DNA of 8,265 nucleotides, from NCBI GenBank assembly GCA_025458665.1, contig JALOSG010000120.1:1-8265 (forward strand), given 5' to 3'. The first letter of the stretch is position 1; each line of letters opens with the position of its first letter. This DNA is from Serpentinimonas sp. GTDB lineage: Bacteria > Pseudomonadota > Gammaproteobacteria > Burkholderiales > Burkholderiaceae_C. Both the position numbers and the translations under genes were made by a program. The notes beneath the pieces are model-generated. The model was given only the letters and a program-made list of their open reading frames with translations. It searched no databases and had not been told where the DNA came from. Positions 1-5,884 of the stretch are shown in pieces.

Positions 1-541
1 GATAGACAACTTCATGCACGGCGCAGTGGTGGAGGTGGATGCCGCGCTGGATGGCCCCGCGGCCGAAGCGCTGGCGCTGGTGAACGGCTCGCCGTTGCGT
101 GGCATGACCCGCGAAGCGCTGGCTCAGGCCAGCATAGAAGGGCGTACCAGCGCACGGTTCCGGCTGGAGCTGCCCCTGACCGACATGCAGGGCACCCGGG
201 TGGGTGGCAGCGTGCGCTTTGCCGGCAACCACCTGCGCGTGCTGCCCGGCACCCCCGAGCTGCGCAACACCACCGGGGAGTTGCGCTTTACGGAGGCCGG
301 TTTCGAGGTGCGGCAGGCCAGCGCAGACTTGCTGGGCGGGCGGCTGTTGTTCGACGGTGACCTGCGCACCTCACCCGGAGAGGGCGCCACGGCCAGGGAA
401 ACCCTGGTGCAGTTCCGCGGTACCGGCACCGCCACCGCCGAAGGCTTGCGTGCCGCACGCGAACTGACACCACTGGCCAGACTGGCCGACCAGGCCGAAG
501 GCAGCACCGCTTACCGCGCCGTGCTGGGGTTTCGCCCGTGA
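1..541 (+). CDS. YhdP-family (TIGR02099) AsmA-like envelope protein, internal fragment, 5' end outside window, frame broken at 3' end
   Basis: The reading frame is open from base 2 to the TGA at 539-541, so the gene starts upstream of the window; the ATG at 14 is internal and not a start. About 180 residues are visible. They have the repetitive amphipathic beta character of AsmA-like proteins, for example the stretches around 'FMHGAVVEVDAALDGP' and 'TPELRNTTGELRFTEAGFEV'. Known from the family: E. coli YhdP is a large inner-membrane protein which, with TamB and YdbH, helps move phospholipids to the outer membrane; intact members run well over 1,000 residues. The frame stops after 'AYRAVLGFRP' although the homologous continuation follows immediately in another frame (from 538). 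I infer that this is the middle portion of a single gene interrupted by a frame-disrupting change. The alternative, two separate coupled proteins, is less likely because the break falls inside a conserved region. Confidence 0.75.
   Translation, partial: IDNFMHGAVVEVDAALDGPAAEALALVNGSPLRGMTREALAQASIEGRTSARFRLELPLTDMQGTRVGGSVRFAGNHLRVLPGTPELRNTTGELRFTEAGFEVRQASADLLGGRLLFDGDLRTSPGEGATARETLVQFRGTGTATAEGLRAARELTPLARLADQAEGSTAYRAVLGFRP
526..541 (+). other. Frame junction inside yhdP (GGGGTTT run and GTGA stop/start overlap)
   Basis: The upstream frame ends at TGA 539-541 while the downstream frame is open from 361 and carries its first usable start, GTG, at 538. The junction contains GGGG at 526-529 followed by TTT. 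One extra base in that run would rejoin the frames as L-G-V-S-P-V-N-L. Recalling family members, about 15 residues are normally found between the 'AYxxxLG' strand and 'NLPxPLNKAA', and these are missing here. A deletion of a few tens of bases not divisible by three explains both facts better than a single-base homopolymer error. The family comparison is from memory. Confidence 0.5.
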
Positions 542-2055
542 ACCTGCCGCCACCGCTGAACAAGGCTGCGCAGGCGCGCATGCCCGTGCGGCTGGAGACC
601 GCCGCGCTGCCAGCACCCTCCGCGGGCCCAGGAGCCAGTGCGGTGGAACGCGACCGCGTATCTCTCCAGGTAGGCCCACCCGAGCGGCCTCTGGGCGGAG
701 CGGTGTTCGAGCGCGAGTTCCGCAGCGGCAGCCTGCGCGTGCTGCGTGGCGATGTGGCGCTGGGGGTAGGCGAATTTGCCGCCTTGCCAGCGCGCGGCGT
801 GCGGGCCCGCGCCTCGCTGGGCGATGTGGACATGGGCGTCTGGCAGTCGGTGTTTGGCGGGCAGGCGGCAGGCAATACCAGCACGGGTCCCGCAGCGTGG
901 CAGGCTTACTGGCCCACCGAGTTCTCTTTCGATGCCCGGCGCCTGCGCGTGGAGGGCTACACCTTCAACGAGCTGTTGGTGGGCGGAACGCGCGAGGGTG
1001 GCTTGTGGCGCAGCAACGTGGAAGCGCAGGAGCTGAGCGGCTATGTGGAATACCAGACCACCGAGCCGGGGCGCCTGTACGCGCGCCTGGGCCGGCTGGT
1101 GCTGGCCTCGGCATCGGCCAACCGGGTAGAGAGTTTTCTGCAGCAGCAACCCGCCAGCATTCCCGCCCTCGATGTGGCAGTGGAACAGTTCGAGCTCAGT
1201 GGCAGGTCGCTGGGGCAACTGGTGGTGCAGGCCATCAACCGCACCGCACCGGCTGCGCCCGAATGGCGTCTCACCCGCCTGGCCCTCACCGCCCCCGAGG
1301 CCCGCTTCGAGGCCAGCGGCAACTGGGTGGCCCTGGGCGCGCAGCGCGGCCTGACCGGGGCTTCGGCGGAGGGTGCCACTGCCGCGCCGCGCCGTACGGT
1401 GCTCAATTTCAAGCTCGAGGTGGATGAGTCTGGCGAATTGCTGCAGCGATTTGGTATGCCCGGTGTGCTGCGCGGGGGCAAGGGCACGCTGGAAGGCACG
1501 CTGGGCTGGCTGGGCTCGCCCATGGGCATCCACTACCCGTCGCTCGGTGGGCAGATGAAGCTGGCCCTGGAGCGGGGGCAGTTCCTCAAGGCAGACCCCG
1601 GCATTGCCAAGTTGCTGGGCGTACTCAGCCTGCAGTCCCTGCCGCGCCGGCTGGCACTGGATTTCCGCGATGTGTTCAGCGACGGCTTTGCCTTCGATTT
1701 TGTGCGCGGCGATGCGCGGGTAGAGCAGGGTGTGCTGAGCACCAACAACCTGCAGATGAAAGGCGTGAACGCCGGCGTGCTGCTGGAAGGCTCGGCCAAC
1801 CTGGCGCAGGAAACACAGGACATCACCGCCGTGGTGGTGCCCGACCTGAACACCGGCACCGCGTCCCTCATTGCCACCATCATCAACCCGGCCACGGGCA
1901 TAGGCAGCTTTCTGGCCCAGTTCCTGCTGCGCCAGCCGCTGCAGGCCGCCACCACACAGACCTTCCGCATCACCGGGCCGTGGGCCGACCCGGTGGTGGA
2001 AAAGGTGGTGCGCCGCCCGCCGGAGGCGGACAGCACGGCAACCACAGCCAACTGA
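538..2055 (+). CDS. YhdP-family (TIGR02099) AsmA-like envelope protein, C-terminal portion in a shifted frame
   Basis: The frame runs from a GTG at 538 (overlapping the preceding TGA as GTGA) to TGA 2053-2055, 505 residues. It opens with 'NLPPPLNKAAQ', which resembles an internal YhdP motif (family form roughly 'L.GLALNLP.PLNKAA') rather than a natural N-terminus. There is no signal peptide and no clear Shine-Dalgarno sequence. The last 250 residues are typical of the AsmA-like C-terminal domain: 'GTLEGTLGWLGSP', then 'GQFLKADPGIAKLLGVLSLQ', then a beta-rich block, and near the end 'TFRITGPWADPVVEKV', which is a characteristic TIGR02099 ending. Family role: inner-membrane-anchored, periplasm-spanning lipid transfer. 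If the upstream frame is really broken, this part would be made only by re-initiation at the GTG, without a membrane anchor. Codon use is even with its neighbours, so the break looks recent or artefactual. The next gene starts 35 bp downstream. Confidence 0.8.
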   Translation: MNLPPPLNKAAQARMPVRLETAALPAPSAGPGASAVERDRVSLQVGPPERPLGGAVFEREFRSGSLRVLRGDVALGVGEFAALPARGVRARASLGDVDMGVWQSVFGGQAAGNTSTGPAAWQAYWPTEFSFDARRLRVEGYTFNELLVGGTREGGLWRSNVEAQELSGYVEYQTTEPGRLYARLGRLVLASASANRVESFLQQQPASIPALDVAVEQFELSGRSLGQLVVQAINRTAPAAPEWRLTRLALTAPEARFEASGNWVALGAQRGLTGASAEGATAAPRRTVLNFKLEVDESGELLQRFGMPGVLRGGKGTLEGTLGWLGSPMGIHYPSLGGQMKLALERGQFLKADPGIAKLLGVLSLQSLPRRLALDFRDVFSDGFAFDFVRGDARVEQGVLSTNNLQMKGVNAGVLLEGSANLAQETQDITAVVVPDLNTGTASLIATIINPATGIGSFLAQFLLRQPLQAATTQTFRITGPWADPVVEKVVRRPPEADSTATTAN

Positions 2056-2078
2056 GCCGTCCTGTGCCCTGAACGCGG

Positions 2079-2084
2079 CACAAT
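2079..2084 (+). promoter_or_regulatory. Possible -10 element for a leaderless nit transcript
   Basis: CACAAT matches the sigma-70 -10 consensus at four of six positions, including the key A2 and T6. Its last base lies exactly 7 bases before the A of the ATG at 2091, which would place transcription initiation on the start codon. No -35 close to TTGACA is visible 16-18 bases upstream, and no Shine-Dalgarno precedes the ATG, which is consistent with leaderless initiation. This is a motif-only call. Confidence 0.3.
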
Positions 2085-2090
2085 GTCGGC

Positions 2091-2936
2091 ATGAAAGTCG
2101 CTGCCCTGCAGATGGTTTCTGGCGCCGATGTGGCGGCCAACCTGAACGCCGCCCGCGCGCTGCTGGAGCAGGCCGCCGCCGGCGGCGCCGAGCTGGCGCT
2201 GCTGCCCGAATACTTCTGCTTCATGGGCCACCACGACCGCGACAAGCTGGCGCTGGCCGAGCCCGACTTGGCGGGCAATGACGCTGCCGACGCTGCCGAC
2301 GCGGCCCACGCTCCCATCCAGCAGTTTCTGGCCAGCAGCGCCCGCGAGCTGGGCCTGTGGCTGGTGGGCGGCACGCTGCCCCTGCGCACCCAAGACCCCG
2401 AGCGGGCGGCCAATGCCACGCTGGTTTACGGGCCGCAGGGCCAGCGCACAGTGCGCTACGACAAGATCCACCTGTTCCGCTACGACAACGGCCGCGAACG
2501 CTACGACGAAGCCGCCGTGCTGCGCGCGGGTGCCACCCCCACGCACTTCACCCTGACCGACCGCAGCGGCCAGCCCTGGCGTGTGGGCCTGAGCGTGTGT
2601 TACGACCTGCGCTTCCCCGAGCTGTACCGTGCGCTGCAGGCCGACCTGCTGCTGGTGCCTGCCGCCTTCACCCACACCACCGGGCAGGCCCACTGGGAAG
2701 TGTTGCTGCGCGCCCGCGCCATTGAAAACCAGGCCTTCGTGCTGGCCAGCGCCCAGGGCGGGCGCCACGAGAACGGCCGCCTCACCTGGGGCCAGAGCAT
2801 GGCCATAGACCCATGGGGTGCGGTGCTGCAACAGCAGGCCACCGGCCCGGCGGTGGTACTGGCCGATCTCGACCCCGCGCGCCTGCAGGCCGTGCGCGCC
2901 CAGCTGCCGGCGCTGCAGCACCGGCGGCTGCCATGA
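2091..2936 (+). CDS. Carbon-nitrogen hydrolase, Nit family (deaminated-glutathione/omega-amidase type)
   Basis: 281 residues covering a complete nitrilase-superfamily domain. The catalytic triad is visible: Glu40 in 'LALLPEYFCFMG', Lys125 in 'RYDKIHLF' and Cys170 in 'GLSVCYDLRFPELYR'. The 'YDKIHLF' and 'CYDLRFPELYR' forms are typical of the Nit1/Nit2 branch, which hydrolyses the amide of deaminated glutathione or of 2-oxo-acid omega-amides (alpha-ketoglutaramate to 2-oxoglutarate plus ammonia) in the cytosol. Exact substrate cannot be read from sequence; general omega-amidase activity is the alternative. The start at ATG 2091 gives the standard family N-terminus (MKVAALQM); the ATG at 2083 is out of frame. 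No Shine-Dalgarno is present. A small insertion, Asp64-Ala72 (DAADAADAA), comes from a 9-bp triplication. The stop overlaps the kinase start as ATGA, implying translational coupling. Confidence 0.9.
   Translation: MKVAALQMVSGADVAANLNAARALLEQAAAGGAELALLPEYFCFMGHHDRDKLALAEPDLAGNDAADAADAAHAPIQQFLASSARELGLWLVGGTLPLRTQDPERAANATLVYGPQGQRTVRYDKIHLFRYDNGRERYDEAAVLRAGATPTHFTLTDRSGQPWRVGLSVCYDLRFPELYRALQADLLLVPAAFTHTTGQAHWEVLLRARAIENQAFVLASAQGGRHENGRLTWGQSMAIDPWGAVLQQQATGPAVVLADLDPARLQAVRAQLPALQHRRLP
2280..2306 (+). repeat. 9-bp tandem repeat, three units, inside nit gene
   Basis: GACGCTGCC occurs twice exactly and a third time as GACGCGGCC, encoding three DAA units (residues 64-72). It is in frame and lies in a loop before 'HAPIQQFLA', a place where family members are usually shorter. 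It is probably slippage-generated and tolerated by the fold. Confidence 0.8.
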
Positions 2937-4996
2937 GCCTGCCCCCTGCCCGGGCTATGGTCCGCAGCACCGTCCGCCGGTGGACGCTGTGGGCCCTCAT
3001 GTTCAGCCTGCTGGTGGCGCTGCTGCTGACGCTGGTCTTCCTGGCGCGCCAGTACGAAGACGCGCTGGCCCAGGAGCGGCTGGAGCGCGCGGCCACCCAC
3101 ATGGCCGCCGATATCCGCAACGGACTGCTGCGCAACTTGCAGAACCTGCAGGCCATCCACAGCAGCGCGCAGGGAGCCCGGGAGTGGGGCTTCAACGCCG
3201 CCGATGTGCTCGCCCTGCAGCGGGAAATTGTCCGGCTGGAATGGCGCGACACCGACATGCAGCTGCTGGCCCTGCGCACCAGCCCCTACCAACCCAACCT
3301 GTTCGACTTTCTGCCCCGCGAACAGGCCCTGCCCGAGATTCGCCAGGCCTGCGACGTGGCCCAGCGCACCAGCGGGCCTGCCTATTCGGCCAGCTACTTC
3401 TGGCCCATGGCCCAGGGCATGGGCCAGGAAATCTTCGAGCTGTGTCTGCCCCTGCGCCGCGAGGGAGCCTCGGACGGGTTCATGGTGGCCACCTACGCCA
3501 TGCCCGGCCTGCTCACCGAACTGATCGACCCCGACCTGCGCCGTGGCGATATCGTGTCCGTCACCGAGGCCGATGGCACCCGGCTGACCACACTGAGCAC
3601 CGGCTCGGTGGCCTCATCGGCCATGCTGCGCGCCACCCAGGTGCTCGATGTACCCGGTGCGGCCTACGTGCTGCGGGTGGAGCGCCCGCGTTCGGCCATT
3701 GGCTGGCTGCCCCACATCCTCACCGTGGGGGTGGGCTTGCTGGCGCTGTCCCTGCTGGCGGTGCTGGGCTTGCTGGCCCGCGACATGGGCCGCCGCCTGC
3801 GCGCCGAGCGCGGCCTGGCCGAGGCGCTGGCCTTCAGGAAAGCCATGGAGGATTCGCTGGTCACGGGCCTGCGCGCCCGCGACATGGAGGGCCGCACCAC
3901 CTACGTGAACCCGGCGTTCTGCCAGATGGTGGGCCTGAGCACCGAACAGCTGGTGGGCACCGGCGTGCCTGCACCCTACTGGCCGCCCGAGCAGTCGGAG
4001 GAGTACCGCGAGCGCCTTGCGGTGCGGCTGGCTGGCCGCACCTTGCCGCGCGAAGGCTTCGAGTCCGAGTTTGTCCGCAGCGACGGTACGCGTTTCCCGG
4101 TGCTCATCATCGAGGCTCCGCTCATCGATGCGCGCGGTGTGCAGACCGGCTGGATGAGCGCCATCCTCGACCTGAGCGAGCAACGCCGCGTCGAGGAACT
4201 CTCGCGCGCTTCGCAGGAACGCCTGCAGGCCACCGCCCGGCTGGCCATGGCCGGCGAAATGGCCTCCATGATCAGCCACGAACTCAACCAGCCGCTGGCG
4301 GCCATTGCCAGCTATGCCAGCGGCACGCTGAACCTGCTGCAGGAGGAGTCGCCGGCGCCCCTCACGCTCGATGCGGAGCAGCGCGGCCTGGTGGAGCAGG
4401 CCATACGCCGCATGGCCGAGCAGGCCGAGCGCGCCGGCAAGGTCATCAAGAGCGTGGGCGACCTGGTGCGCCGCCGCGAGCACGACCGCGAACCCGTGCC
4501 CGTGGTCAGCCTGTTCGAAGCCATTCTTCCGCTGCTGCAGTTGCAGGCCCGCAAGATGAGCATCGAGCTGCGGCTCGATGTCGCGCCCAACTGCCCCCCG
4601 GTGGTGTGCGATCGCACCATGATCGAGCAGGTGCTGCTGAACCTGGCACGCAACGGCATGCAGGCCATGCCGGTGGGTACCCCGCCGGCTGCGTCGGGCC
4701 TGCGCCGCCTCACCCTGCGTGCGGCGCTGGTGGGCCTGACCGCCGAGCGCAGCCAGCGTGCCTGGGTGGAATTCGTGGTCACCGACCACGGCACTGGCTT
4801 GCCCGAAGAAGTGGCCGAACGCATGTTCACCCCTTTCTTCACCACCAAGGCCGAAGGCATGGGGCTGGGCCTGAACCTGTGCCGCACCGTGGTGGAACAG
4901 CACGGCGGTGCGCTGCGCTTCGAGCCCGCCCAGCCCTGCGGCACCACCTTCCGTTTCACCCTGCCGGCCGAGCGCGGCAACCCGCTGCCGGCCTGA
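2933..4996 (+). CDS. PAS-domain sensor histidine kinase, DctS/FixL-like, two transmembrane segments
   Basis: 687 residues from the ATG at 2933, chosen because it overlaps the preceding stop (ATGA) and places a basic N-terminus (VRSTVRRW) just before TM1. Longer in-frame starts such as 2813 lie inside the hydrolase and give low-complexity Ala/Gly/Pro/Arg sequence. Order: TM1 about 17-38; periplasmic sensor region about 39-257; TM2 about 258-282; PAS about 302-420 ('YVNPAFCQMVGLS'); HisKA with phospho-accepting His449 in 'MASMISHELNQPLAAIASYA'; ATPase domain with N-box Asn574 ('LLNLARNGMQAM'), Asp618 in 'DHGTGLPEE', 'FTPFFTTK' and 'GMGLGLNLC'. All catalytic boxes are intact. Family knowledge: DctS-type kinases sense external C4-dicarboxylates and phosphorylate a FixJ-type regulator. 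The adjacent regulator gene at 5021 is the evident partner. The ligand is inferred only by resemblance; no transporter is nearby. Confidence 0.9.
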   Translation: MSLPPARAMVRSTVRRWTLWALMFSLLVALLLTLVFLARQYEDALAQERLERAATHMAADIRNGLLRNLQNLQAIHSSAQGAREWGFNAADVLALQREIVRLEWRDTDMQLLALRTSPYQPNLFDFLPREQALPEIRQACDVAQRTSGPAYSASYFWPMAQGMGQEIFELCLPLRREGASDGFMVATYAMPGLLTELIDPDLRRGDIVSVTEADGTRLTTLSTGSVASSAMLRATQVLDVPGAAYVLRVERPRSAIGWLPHILTVGVGLLALSLLAVLGLLARDMGRRLRAERGLAEALAFRKAMEDSLVTGLRARDMEGRTTYVNPAFCQMVGLSTEQLVGTGVPAPYWPPEQSEEYRERLAVRLAGRTLPREGFESEFVRSDGTRFPVLIIEAPLIDARGVQTGWMSAILDLSEQRRVEELSRASQERLQATARLAMAGEMASMISHELNQPLAAIASYASGTLNLLQEESPAPLTLDAEQRGLVEQAIRRMAEQAERAGKVIKSVGDLVRRREHDREPVPVVSLFEAILPLLQLQARKMSIELRLDVAPNCPPVVCDRTMIEQVLLNLARNGMQAMPVGTPPAASGLRRLTLRAALVGLTAERSQRAWVEFVVTDHGTGLPEEVAERMFTPFFTTKAEGMGLGLNLCRTVVEQHGGALRFEPAQPCGTTFRFTLPAERGNPLPA

Positions 4997-5008
4997 CCGC
5001 TCTGCCCC

Positions 5009-5014
5009 TATCAT
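5009..5014 (+). promoter_or_regulatory. Possible -10 element for the response regulator gene, leaderless geometry
   Basis: TATCAT matches the -10 consensus at five of six positions and ends exactly 7 bases before the A of ATG 5021, the same spacing as at 2079-2084. No good -35 is seen. The 24-bp gap between kinase stop and regulator start has no Shine-Dalgarno, so the regulator could have its own leaderless transcript in addition to read-through from the kinase. Motif-only call. Confidence 0.3.
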
Positions 5015-5020
5015 CACGCC

Positions 5021-5683
5021 ATGCCCGCCACCCCTGCGTCCCCGCCCACCCCTGCCCAGCAAATGGCCAACGCGCGCGTCTTCGTGGTGGACGACGACGC
5101 CAGTGTGCGCGATGCACTCGGCTGGCTGCTGCGCACCCGGCGCATGGTGAGCGAGGCCTATGAGTCGGCCGATGCGTTCTGGGCGCAGCTGCCCGCCAGC
5201 CCGCCCGACCAGCTCGACCCCTGCTGCGTGCTGCTCGATGTGCGCATGCCGGGAATGAGCGGCCTGGCCCTGTTCGACCGACTGCTCGATTCCCCGTGGT
5301 TCCCGCTGATGCCTGTGATTTTTCTATCGGGCCATGCCGATGTGCCTACCGCGGTGGATGCCGTGAAGCGGGGCGCTTTCGATTTTTGCGAGAAGCCGTT
5401 TTCCGACAACGCCCTGGTGGACCGCGTGGCCCAGGCACTGCAGCAATCGGCCGATGTGCTGGAGCGGCGCCACCAGAAGCGCCTGCTGCGCGAACGGCTG
5501 TCCGGCCTCACCGAGCGCGAGCAGGACGTGATGCACCTGGTGGCCAGCGGCCTGCCCAACAAGCTGGTGGCCGATCAGCTCCACATCAGCGTGCGTACCG
5601 TGGAGGTACACCGGGCGCGGGTGTTCGAGAAAATGAATGTGCGTTCCGCAGTGGAACTGGTCAATCTGCTGCGCGATCTGTGA
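5021..5683 (+). CDS. FixJ/DctR-type response regulator (receiver + LuxR-type HTH)
   Basis: 220 residues. Receiver domain about 18-135: acidic pocket Asp24-Asp26 in 'VFVVDDDASVRDAL', phospho-acceptor Asp73 in 'CVLLDVRMPGMSG', the switch Ser in 'VIFLSGHAD', and Lys125-Pro126 in 'FDFCEKPFSD'. A linker leads to a LuxR/NarL-type DNA-binding domain about 160-218, 'GLTEREQDVMHLVASGLPNK' followed by the recognition helix region 'ISVRTVEVHRARVFEKM'. All expected residues are present, so it should be a phosphorylation-controlled transcription activator. The HTH wording is that of FixJ, TtrR and DctR relatives. Start: ATG 5021 gives a 14-residue Pro-rich leader; ATG 5063 (MANARVF) is a plausible shorter alternative. 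It lies 24 bp after the kinase in the same direction and is very likely cognate to it. Target genes are not in the window. It converges on the small minus-strand gene with only 12 bp between stops. Confidence 0.92.
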   Translation: MPATPASPPTPAQQMANARVFVVDDDASVRDALGWLLRTRRMVSEAYESADAFWAQLPASPPDQLDPCCVLLDVRMPGMSGLALFDRLLDSPWFPLMPVIFLSGHADVPTAVDAVKRGAFDFCEKPFSDNALVDRVAQALQQSADVLERRHQKRLLRERLSGLTEREQDVMHLVASGLPNKLVADQLHISVRTVEVHRARVFEKMNVRSAVELVNLLRDL

Positions 5684-5695
5684 TGCAGGCAGGTG

Positions 5696-5884
5696 TCAGG
5701 CGTCTGGGGGGGCCGAAGAGCGGCTGGACGATTTTGGGGCAGCCGCTTCCGCAGTGCGCTCTGCAGCCTGCTCGGTCACCTCGCTGGGCAGTTCGCCCTT
5801 CTTGCGCCCGGAGAACATGGTCCACCAGACGATGAACAGAAACAGACACAGCGCAAACAGCGCTTCAAGCAACAGTAAGACCAT
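5696..5884 (-). CDS. Small single-pass membrane protein of unknown function, 62 aa
   Basis: Reading the minus strand from ATG 5884-5882 gives 62 residues. A hydrophobic helix covers about residues 2-24 ('MVLLLLEALFALCLFLFIVW' then 'WTMF'). It is followed by a basic cluster (SGRKKGE) and a polar, Ala/Glu/Ser-rich tail. By the positive-inside rule the tail is predicted cytoplasmic with the N-terminus out. The frame is open further upstream to 6061, but that extension is antisense to the mltA signal region and does not look like protein; the Met directly before the helix is the natural start. No Shine-Dalgarno is visible. I think similar short proteins occur in Comamonadaceae but cannot name a family. 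It is convergent with the response regulator and divergent from mltA. A coherent TM helix plus flanking charge is better than expected from a shadow frame, but coding is not proven. Confidence 0.6.
   Translation of the reverse strand: MVLLLLEALFALCLFLFIVWWTMFSGRKKGELPSEVTEQAAERTAEAAAPKSSSRSSAPPDA

Noticed and set aside
526..541. Programmed -1 ribosomal frameshift in yhdP
   Set aside because: The GGGGTTT run is not an X XXY YYZ slippery heptamer in the zero frame, no clear stem-loop was noticed downstream, and no frameshifting is known for this family. Deletion or sequence error is simpler.
1533..2921. Long minus-strand open frame (462 codons) across the end of yhdP and the nit gene
   Set aside because: Low-complexity Gly/Ala/Gln/His-rich product with no domain; it lies antisense to two clearly coding genes. 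Such frames are expected opposite GC-rich codon-biased genes.
2813..2932. Upstream in-frame start for the sensor kinase
   Set aside because: It would add 40 Gly/Ala/Arg/Pro-rich residues encoded inside the nit gene and put no useful sequence before TM1; ATG 2933 with the ATGA overlap is much better.
3614..5062. Minus-strand open frame of 482 codons opposite the sensor kinase
   Set aside because: His/Gly/Ala/Gln-rich with no recognisable motif; the opposite strand encodes a kinase with all catalytic boxes intact.
2818..5163. Plus-strand frame of 781 codons overlapping the kinase in another frame
   Set aside because: Arg/Ala/Pro/Gly-rich shadow frame without domain features, although longer than the real gene.
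5684..5700. Bidirectional terminator between the response regulator and the convergent small gene
   Set aside because: Only 12 bp separate the stops, and I find no inverted repeat followed by a T run.
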